A stretch of 14,368 bases of DNA from an uncultured Microbacterium sp. (GTDB lineage Bacteria; Actinomycetota; Actinomycetes; Actinomycetales; Microbacteriaceae): positions 1 through 14,368 of the forward strand of contig CANSLE010000029.1 in NCBI GenBank assembly GCA_947647645.1. Reading direction: 5' to 3'. The translations under genes and the position numbers were made by a program. This document shows positions 7,911 to 13,039 of this stretch, piece by piece; position 1 is the stretch's first letter, and every line of letters begins with the position of its first letter. Under the pieces are notes generated by a model that saw only the letters and a list, made by a program, of their open reading frames with translations, was not told the DNA's origin and ran no database searches.

Positions 7911-7945
7911 AGAGGCGGATGTCACGCCCCGATCGCAGAACGCGG

Positions 7946-9139
7946 TCAGGCCGCCGCGAGCTCACGCCGCGCGGTGCGCCCCTCGACGGCGAAACTGACC
8001 AGGGCGAGCACGAGACCGGATGCCGCGAGCAGCGCACCCACCCAGACCGGTGCGACGAAACCGAGCCCGGCGGCGATGACGACACCGCCGAGGAAGGCCC
8101 CGGTCGCGTTGCCGATGTTCAGCGCCGAGTGGTTGAGCGCGGCGGCGATCGACTGGTTGTCGCCGGCGACGTCCATGAGTCGCGTCTGGATCGACGGGCT
8201 GAGCACCGACGACACGAAGCCCACGAGGAAGATGAACACCCCGAGGGCGACCAGGGCGGCGGCGGTGAGGGCAAGGAGCACCTGAACGACGACCAGCGCG
8301 GCAAGCCCGGCCAGCATCGTCCGTTTGAGGTCGCGGTCGGCGAGATGGCCGCCCACCAGGTTGCCGATCGTCATGCCGATGCCCATCACGATGAGGATGA
8401 CCGGGACGACGGCGCTGGGCGCTCCGGCGACCTCGGTCACGATCGAGGCGACGTAGCTGTAGGCGGCGAAGAAGCCGCCGAATCCGATCGCCCCGACGGC
8501 CAGTGTCAGCCATACCTGGCCGATGCGGAACGCCCTCAGCTCCGCCCGGAGCGTCCGCCCAGGATCGCCCGCGTGCGCGGGCACGGTCAGCGCGATCATC
8601 ACCGCGGCGAGCGCGAAGATGAGCGCGACGACGAGGAAGGCGACGCGCCACCCGAAGCTCTGCCCGAGGAAGGTTCCGAGCGGCACCCCGACGACGTTCG
8701 CGACCGTGAGCCCGGTGAGCACGAAGGCGACGCCCTTCGCGCGGTTGCCCGGCCCCATGACGTCGGCGGCGACGAGCGCGCCGATGCCGAAGTACGCGCC
8801 GTGCGGCAGCCCCGCCAGCACGCGGGATGCCGCGACCAGCTCGAACGTCGGGGCGAGGAGCGTCAGTGTGTTGCCGAGCGTGAGTGCGGCGGCGAGCGCC
8901 AGCATGACGCGGTGGCGCGGGTACTTCGCGACGGCGCCGGCGATCGTCGGCGCGCCGATGACGACCCCGAGGGCGTAGAGGGTGATGAGCCAGCCGGCGT
9001 GGGCGACGGCATCCGCCGGGGAGGAGGCCCACGTCGCGGGCAGGAGGTCGGCGGCGATGTTCGGCAGCAGGCCCATGACGACGAACTCGGTCATGCCGAT
9101 GCCGAACGAGCCGACGGCGAGAGAGAGGAGCGCCCACAT
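7946..9139 (-). CDS. MFS transporter, DHA1 / AraJ-like drug or sugar efflux type
   Basis: A 12-helix major facilitator of 397 residues from the ATG at 9139. The N-terminus (MWALLSLAVGSFGIGMTEFV) and the helix-4 segment LAGLPHGAYFGIGALVAADV are hallmark sequences of the AraJ/NepI-like branch of DHA1 proton antiporters. The loop 2-3 motif is degenerate (GAPTIAGAVAKYPRHRV). The hydrophobic segments run to about residue 380, followed by a short charged tail. GAGGGG at 9147-9152 is seven bases before the ATG. A GTG at 9172 would add 11 residues and overlap the TGA of the preceding lipoprotein gene by four bases, but it lacks a clear ribosome site. The GAGGGG is part of a short ACCCC/GGGGT stem with loop GTCGA. 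The substrate is unknown. Being beside a pentosan hydrolase gene hints at sugar-related export, but a separate operator lies between the two genes, so a functional link is only inferred. Confidence 0.9.
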   Translation of the reverse strand: MWALLSLAVGSFGIGMTEFVVMGLLPNIAADLLPATWASSPADAVAHAGWLITLYALGVVIGAPTIAGAVAKYPRHRVMLALAAALTLGNTLTLLAPTFELVAASRVLAGLPHGAYFGIGALVAADVMGPGNRAKGVAFVLTGLTVANVVGVPLGTFLGQSFGWRVAFLVVALIFALAAVMIALTVPAHAGDPGRTLRAELRAFRIGQVWLTLAVGAIGFGGFFAAYSYVASIVTEVAGAPSAVVPVILIVMGIGMTIGNLVGGHLADRDLKRTMLAGLAALVVVQVLLALTAAALVALGVFIFLVGFVSSVLSPSIQTRLMDVAGDNQSIAAALNHSALNIGNATGAFLGGVVIAAGLGFVAPVWVGALLAASGLVLALVSFAVEGRTARRELAAA

Positions 9140-9168
9140 CGCCGCACCCCTCGACGGGGTCGAGGAGA

Positions 9169-9552
9169 TCACCCGGTCATGCTACCCGGGCTGTGGCCAG
9201 GCGCGGCGGCGACGAATCTAAGCCCCTCCACAGGCCCACCCGTCCCGTATACGATCGGGTCTCCTTCAGGGTCCATGACCGTTTTCACCGTCATCCCGAG
9301 CGAGGTCCGGTAGTCGGCGATCTTCTTCGCGTCCACGTGATGGTCATGATCACTGCCGGGCTGCGGTGCACCATACACATAGGTGTAGTTCGCACGAGAC
9401 CCGTCGCCACACCGCTGGACACCCGGCCCATCTGGCTTCCAGCCGGTGACGTTCAGCAACGCCGCACTGTTCTCGATCGTGGACACCAGCGCGTCCCGAG
9501 CTTCATGCGGAGTCATCGTCTCTCCCCTGCTCTGCGCACAACCCGGCAACAT
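9169..9552 (-). CDS. Putative lipoprotein of the effector cassette, 5' end uncertain
   Basis: The translated region starts M-L-P-G-C-A-Q. Reading further upstream in the same frame gives a perfect lipoprotein signal: basic RRR, hydrophobic AAAWITIAATIVML, then the lipobox PGC (Cys at residue 5 of this frame). No ATG, GTG or TTG precedes the hydrophobic part before the in-frame TGA at 9637-9639; the only candidates are rare starts such as ATT at 9621, or a start restored by a one-base frameshift from the ATG near 9602. The best ribosome site (AGGGGAG) is before the ATG at 9516, which would give a cytoplasmic protein. I list the longest ATG frame. The mature part shares the layout Cys-short linker-MTPxEAxD with the neighbouring lipoprotein. 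It contains a W-K-P-D segment, a single further Cys (QRCGDG) and a His-rich DHDHH. Family not recognised. Its TGA overlaps a possible GTG start of the MFS gene. Confidence 0.7.
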   Translation of the reverse strand: MLPGCAQSRGETMTPHEARDALVSTIENSAALLNVTGWKPDGPGVQRCGDGSRANYTYVYGAPQPGSDHDHHVDAKKIADYRTSLGMTVKTVMDPEGDPIVYGTGGPVEGLRFVAAAPGHSPGSMTG

Positions 9553-9636
9553 TACTATCGTCGCTGCGATGGTGATCCACGCGGCGGCCCGTGACTGTGA
9601 CTCATCACGTCTTCGCTCAATCTGGCCCGTAAGTGA

Positions 9637-9658
9637 TCAAAAGTCACCGAGTGGTGAC
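9637..9658 (-). terminator. Terminator-like hairpin at the end of the first lipoprotein gene
   Basis: In the transcribed direction GTCACC pairs perfectly with GGTGAC across ACTC (9643-9658) and is followed directly by TTTT. It overlaps the last codons and stop of the lipoprotein gene. The stem is short (6 bp) and the T-run has only four bases, so it may attenuate rather than end transcription, reducing expression of the following lipoprotein gene. Confidence 0.4.
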
Positions 9659-10143
9659 ATCGTTTCGGGAAGGACGAAACACGGTGAAAACGAGTCGATC
9701 CTCAGAACGTTCTCGCCGGACGTGGTGCCGATGACGTACCCCTCACCGTACCCACCAACCAACTGAAAGTCCGTTCGCACCTCCGTGGTGATATCGCTGA
9801 CCTGAAATCTCTCGTCTCCTTGGTAGCTTCGCGCGAGATCAGGAAGCAACGCTCCCGGGTCTTGTCCCTCCACGATATGGATCTTCACCCCAGCTGCCCG
9901 CGTGTACGCGCCCTTCATCGAGCACGTCATCAGTGCGCCCGCGCGAGACGGATCGACGCTGGCAACCGCCGACGCCGGAAGACGCCCCACGATCTCTTGC
10001 TCCACCTGCAACGCCCTGTCCTTGGCTTCCTGTGGCGTCATATCACTCACCCTCGGTTTCGTGGCGGCAGCGCAAGCACCCAAACAGACACTCATCAAGA
10101 CCACCACACCCGCAGTGGTCAACACCCGCAGGCCCCGCCTCAC
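9637..10143 (-). CDS. Secreted lipoprotein directly downstream of the WXG-hydrolase effector; candidate immunity or accessory protein
   Basis: 168 residues from a GTG at 10143. Signal: RRGLR, hydrophobic core VLTTAGVVVLMSVCL, lipobox LGAC with Cys24, then a short polar linker and MTPQEAKDRA (35-44). The mature domain (about 45-168) has ALMTCS (Cys74) and SFSPCF (Cys155), a spacing that suggests a disulfide in the extracellular form, and a segment DPGALLPDLARSYQGD typical of small actinobacterial lipoproteins of unknown function. The GTG overlaps the TGA of the effector gene by four bases, with GAGG seven bases upstream, so the two are probably translationally coupled. The lack of any enzyme motif, the outer-face location and the coupling make an immunity or chaperone role plausible, by analogy with TilA, the lipoprotein that protects against the T7SS lipase TslA. 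That role is inference. A longer open frame extends upstream inside the effector gene, but it lies in another frame and reads as non-coding. Confidence 0.85.
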   Translation of the reverse strand: MRRGLRVLTTAGVVVLMSVCLGACAAATKPRVSDMTPQEAKDRALQVEQEIVGRLPASAVASVDPSRAGALMTCSMKGAYTRAAGVKIHIVEGQDPGALLPDLARSYQGDERFQVSDITTEVRTDFQLVGGYGEGYVIGTTSGENVLRIDSFSPCFVLPETMSPLGDF

Positions 10144-11918
10144 TTCACTACCTCGTATATGTCGCCTAGCACCCTCTGGTTCTCCGGGGAGTCGCTGGCG
10201 ATGAGATTGTGGTTTCCGAGTGCGTCCCAGGATGCGGGGATCTCGGTGGGTGGCGTGTCTGTGATCGCGCCGGTGTCGTTGGGTAGGTACAGGGTGAAAT
10301 CTCCGTCTCTGGAGTAGACGTGTGAGGTGAAGTCGGGGCTGGTGAGCGGGATCTTCCCGTCCCAGACCGCGCCGGTGCTCTGTGCCATAGACAGGGCATC
10401 CGTGTACGACCAGTGGTAGTACGAGGTGCCCGGTTGCGCTTTCCAATCATGGGGCATTCCCGCCCCCGCAAGTGAGATGACCTTGTCATAATGTGCGTCA
10501 GCAACCTCCGACGAGGTGAGTGCGGGGAGGCCCCACGAGTGGCCCATCCCGATCTTCTGGGTGGCGGCGAGGATGGGGCTCGCGGTGTGGAGCTCCTGTT
10601 GGAAGCCCTCCAGGAGGCGTCCTTTGGCGAGGGCTGCGGATTCGTCGTTCGCTTCGCCGATCCGAAGCAGGTTGGAGCCCCCCGCGGTGCTGTCTTCACC
10701 GGGGAACTCGCCGACCTTCCAGACGAACGCGACGATGTTCGGGTCGTTGTTGTTGAGCCATCGTCCCACCTGTTGCACGCCGCCGCCGTAAAAGCTGAAG
10801 GCGCTGGTGTAGGTGCCGGGCACGTAGGTGATCGTGGTCGTCGTCTGTGGGCCGGGCTTCCCGATCATCTCAATGATGCTGTCCGTGTCGGAGTCGTAGA
10901 GATACAACTGCACCGCGCCGTCGACGGCTTTCTGTAGGTAGCCGCGCTCTGCGGTGAGCTTCGTGATCTCCGCGTCGAAAGTGCCTGCGTCATATCCGTA
11001 CGCCGGGGTGGAGAATCCTCCCGAGGTGGGGATGGCCTTGAGTTCCGCGATGCGCGCGTCGATCGCTGCGATCCGGGCGGCGGCGTTGACCCTGTTTGCG
11101 GCGACGCGCGCAACCGGCGAAACCCCACCGAGCGACCCGATGAGCATCGGCGCGCCGAACACGAGCGCGGTCTGCTCCGCGGTCGGTAACGACGCCCACC
11201 ATGTCGCGACCGTCTCGGGCGATTCGCGTTCTCGGAGCTCTGCGACAAGCCCGGGATACAGGGCGAACAATGCCGCCAGTTCCGTCGCAGACATGCCCGC
11301 CAACTGCTCCAACGTCAAGGAGGGGCTCCCGCCTGCGAGAGCGGTGAGACCCGTAGATGCCCCGCTCAGCAACCCGGCAAGCGCACCCCCAGCCCCGGAT
11401 GCTGAGAGCGAAGTGATCGCCGTGTTGTCGGCGGCGGATCGTTGCAAGGCGAGCGCATCGAGCTGGTTCGCGTAGCCGCGAAGCTGCCAGTTCAGGGATT
11501 CAACCTGTCCGTGCGCCCGGTACAGTTCGCTCGAATCCGTATCCTCGGCGTTTCGCAGTGCCGAAACGGCGCCCTGGGTACGCGTCAACGCGGCCATCGT
11601 CTCGGCTTGGCGGGCCCCGATCGCGTTCTGCTGTTGCTGGATCGACTCGACGTCGTTCGCGTAGCGGAACAGGGCTTGCGCTGTCGTGTCGATCTGCGCC
11701 GCGAGGTCAACGAGCTCGCCCTGAAGAGACGAGGTGACAGAGACCAAGGCGGTTCCCGCCTGCCCTTGCCAGCCGGAGGACACCCCGGAAGAAGCAGCAC
11801 CGACCTGAGAGCTGCTGGCACGGATGTCCGCAGCCTGGCTGCGGCGCGCACCACCCTGACTGCGAATAGCCGCGGGATCCCCCAACCCCGGATTCGCCGA
11901 CGTCCACGGCCTGCTCAC
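10140..11918 (-). CDS. WXG-like N-terminal domain fused to DUF1023-type alpha/beta hydrolase; putative type VII secreted effector
   Basis: 592 residues from a GTG at 11918. Residues 1-110 form an ESX/WXG-like helical hairpin with Trp50-Gln-Gly52 at the turn (SSGWQGQAG). Residues about 85-165 look coiled-coil (ESIQQQQNAIGARQAE). After a Gly/Ala-rich hinge (170-198) comes a DUF1023/Abhydrolase_8-like domain. Its lead-in (LAGMSATELAAL, WWASLPTAEQTALVFGAPMLIGSL, VAANR, about 206-275) is characteristic. TYVPGTYTS (364-372) is the oxyanion-side strand, MGHSWG carries the nucleophile Ser461, and GNHN carries a probable catalytic His570; the acid is unclear. The usual GHSYG is GHSWG here. Members are thought to hydrolyse ester or lipid-like substrates; this substrate is unknown. 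There is no Sec signal, consistent with export through a WXG partner system. It overlaps the upstream 90-residue gene (GTGA) and the downstream lipoprotein gene (GTGA), with GAGGA seven bases before its own start. It could act as a toxin or an envelope-modifying enzyme. Confidence 0.85.
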   Translation of the reverse strand: MSRPWTSANPGLGDPAAIRSQGGARRSQAADIRASSSQVGAASSGVSSGWQGQAGTALVSVTSSLQGELVDLAAQIDTTAQALFRYANDVESIQQQQNAIGARQAETMAALTRTQGAVSALRNAEDTDSSELYRAHGQVESLNWQLRGYANQLDALALQRSAADNTAITSLSASGAGGALAGLLSGASTGLTALAGGSPSLTLEQLAGMSATELAALFALYPGLVAELRERESPETVATWWASLPTAEQTALVFGAPMLIGSLGGVSPVARVAANRVNAAARIAAIDARIAELKAIPTSGGFSTPAYGYDAGTFDAEITKLTAERGYLQKAVDGAVQLYLYDSDTDSIIEMIGKPGPQTTTTITYVPGTYTSAFSFYGGGVQQVGRWLNNNDPNIVAFVWKVGEFPGEDSTAGGSNLLRIGEANDESAALAKGRLLEGFQQELHTASPILAATQKIGMGHSWGLPALTSSEVADAHYDKVISLAGAGMPHDWKAQPGTSYYHWSYTDALSMAQSTGAVWDGKIPLTSPDFTSHVYSRDGDFTLYLPNDTGAITDTPPTEIPASWDALGNHNLIASDSPENQRVLGDIYEVVK

Positions 11919-12187
11919 GGGAGGGTCCTCACGAAGCTCTGATCAGCCTCGATCATCTCGGACACCGCGTGTTCGACCGTCACCGACGTGGACTCCAGCA
12001 TCGCGCGCGCGGCAGTTGCACGGGCGGCATGAATCGACGAAACAGTATCGAGAGCAGCCTGGACCGCTGTCGATCCCAGGCCCGCCGAGAACAGCGACGA
12101 CCAGCCCGGCAGCGTTGCCGCTGCCGAACGGAGACCGACGGATGCGCCAGAAATGACACCGAAATCAGCGTATAGCCGACCAGTCAC
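11915..12187 (-). CDS. Small helical protein, probable ESX/WXG100-like secretion partner
   Basis: 90 residues from a GTG at 12187, preceded by GGGGGC. It has no signal peptide. The composition is Ala/Ser-rich with heptad-like hydrophobic spacing, and two helices are likely (about 12-28 and 38-85) around a central PGWSSLFSAGLGS. There is a Gly-Trp rather than a strict Trp-x-Gly turn. The last four bases of the gene overlap the start of the effector gene, so stoichiometric co-translation is likely. I do not recognise a named family. Size, position directly before a WXG-hydrolase and helical character suggest a partner like the small proteins that accompany LXG or DUF1023 effectors. It starts 11 bases after the stop of the half-length WXG100 gene. 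Confidence 0.75.
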   Translation of the reverse strand: MTGRLYADFGVISGASVGLRSAAATLPGWSSLFSAGLGSTAVQAALDTVSSIHAARATAARAMLESTSVTVEHAVSEMIEADQSFVRTLP

Positions 12188-12198
12188 GATGCCCCCGG

Positions 12199-12327
12199 TC
12201 AGCGGCCGATGCGGGACACGATCTGCGTGTCGACGTCCTGCAGCGTCGTGTTGATCTCATCACGGCCCGCGATCAGCTGGTCGGCGCGTGAGGTCATCTC
12301 CCCATACGTGACGTTCATGTTGGCCAT
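12199..12327 (-). CDS. Half-length WXG100-family protein
   Basis: 42 residues from the ATG at 12327. The sequence MANMNVTYGEMTSRADQLIA and the following GRDEINTTL are a textbook first helix of an actinobacterial WXG100/ESAT-6-like protein (V-x-Y-x-E-M, A-x-x-L, G-x-x-E-I). The normal family length is near 95-100 residues; here the frame ends with SRIGR and a TGA, before the turn and second helix. No continuation of a second helix is obvious downstream in another frame, because the next gene starts 11 bases later. Either it is a truncated relic, or a minimal partner that pairs with the 90-residue protein. GGGGGA eight bases before the ATG gives a strong ribosome site. It lies in a small hairpin (12328-12343: CAGAG and CTCTG stems in plus-strand reading) with the G-run in the loop. 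An upstream in-frame ATG at 12384 gives an unlikely Cys/Gly-rich extension. Confidence 0.75.
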   Translation of the reverse strand: MANMNVTYGEMTSRADQLIAGRDEINTTLQDVDTQIVSRIGR

Positions 12328-12417
12328 CAGAGTTCCCCCTCTGTCGCACCCACCCACCCCGCACCCCGCGGTGGTGTGTCTCACCTGAAGGAGACGGACT
12401 GGCTTCCACCTTATGAC

Positions 12418-12465
12418 GGCCTTTCGTGACGAAAGAGCCGGATCATGTCCCCTTTTCGGGGGACA
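12418..12465. terminator. Two adjacent hairpins between the thiamine-binding gene and the effector cassette
   Basis: A perfect 6-bp hairpin CTTTCG-TGA-CGAAAG (12421-12435), extendable by flanking GGC/GCC, sits next to a 7-bp hairpin TGTCCCC with GGGGACA (12446-12452 and 12459-12465, six-base loop). They follow the stop of the leftward thiamine-binding gene by about 90 bases and precede the cassette, so they may end the upstream transcript. There is no clean T-run. The first palindrome could alternatively be an operator. The stretch between the two genes (12328-12553) holds nothing else I can identify as coding; no convincing -35/-10 pair was found. Confidence 0.4.
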
Positions 12466-12553
12466 AGACCGCGACCTGCACGCGTCGCACCCGCCCCGCG
12501 ACGACCGCGAAACCCCGCCCGACCAACGACGTGCGGGTCCACGACGTTCGTGT

Positions 12554-12862
12554 TCACTGACCCTCTACGATCGCCTTCTCCAGGCGCTCGATCTTGCCCT
12601 CGATCTCGCCTTCGTAGCCAGGGCGGATGTCCGCCTTCAGCACGAGGGAGACACGAGTGCCGAATGGCATCACGGCATCCGCTGCCCCCTTGACGACAGC
12701 CATCACCTCCTCCCAACTGCCTTCGATCTCCGTGAACATGCTGGTCGTCCTGTTCGGAAGTCCGGAGTCGCGGACCACCTTCACCGCGGCCGCGACCGCG
12801 TCATGGACGGATGCATCCGGGTTGCCGCCTCCTGACGGAGCTACGCTGAACGCTACGAGCAT
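12554..12862 (-). CDS. Thiamine-binding protein, MTH1187/YkoF-like DUF77 family
   Basis: 102 residues, full length for the DUF77 (Thiamine_BP) family. Visible signatures are the N-terminal strand MLVAFSVAPSGG, SVHDAVAAAVKVVRDSGL (18-35), SMFTEIEGSWEEVMAVVK (41-58), the VSLVLKADIRPG strand (71-82) and a charged C-terminal helix. Members form oligomers with ferredoxin-like folds and several bind thiamine or its derivatives; the cellular role is not settled. The start is supported by AAAGGA five to six bases before the ATG. It follows, on the same strand, a decayed duplicate of itself and a GT87-like gene, with about 60 bases separating it from the remnant. I see no riboswitch before it. Confidence 0.9.
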   Translation of the reverse strand: MLVAFSVAPSGGGNPDASVHDAVAAAVKVVRDSGLPNRTTSMFTEIEGSWEEVMAVVKGAADAVMPFGTRVSLVLKADIRPGYEGEIEGKIERLEKAIVEGQ

Positions 12863-12926
12863 GGTGTTCCTTTCTTGCCTGATCAGAGGTTGGATCCACT
12901 ATCCTTGGGCCACCCGGTCCTCGATG

Positions 12927-13002
12927 TCAGATCTCGGTGACCATCGAGGTCGTGCGGTACGACAGACCAGCCACCGCGGGCGACGGAGAACGCGACGAGC
13001 AT
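12927..13002 (-). pseudogene. Remnant of a second DUF77 thiamine-binding protein gene
   Basis: From the ATG at 13002 the first eight residues are MLVAFSVA, identical to the start of the intact gene at 12862, with an intact AAGGAG ribosome site upstream. One frame over, the sequence then reads GLSYRTTSMVTEI and TGA (12929-12927), matching GLPNRTTSMFTEI of the intact copy at 10 of 13 positions. About 26 residues between these blocks are missing and the frame is shifted; everything after TEI is lost. From the ATG itself the frame runs 39 codons to 12883 and could make a short peptide, but only its first eight residues are family-like. This indicates a former tandem duplicate that has decayed by internal and 3' deletion. 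Confidence 0.75.
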
Positions 13003-13039
13003 GAGGGCTCCTTCGGGTCGGTACGGGAACGGGACGGGC

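Noticed and set aside
9193..10317. Plus-strand open frames opposite the lipoprotein genes
   Set aside because: They lack ribosome sites and protein-like composition, and the minus strand carries lipoprotein signals and coupled stops and starts.
10144..10446. Upstream extension of the first lipoprotein frame inside the effector gene
   Set aside because: The 101 extra residues are Arg/His-rich and do not resemble protein; the GTG at 10143 with its ribosome site and a standard lipoprotein signal explains the gene.
12411..12716. 101-codon minus-strand frame overlapping the DUF77 gene
   Set aside because: It is the shifted frame of the thiamine-binding gene with Arg/Gly-rich composition and no family features.
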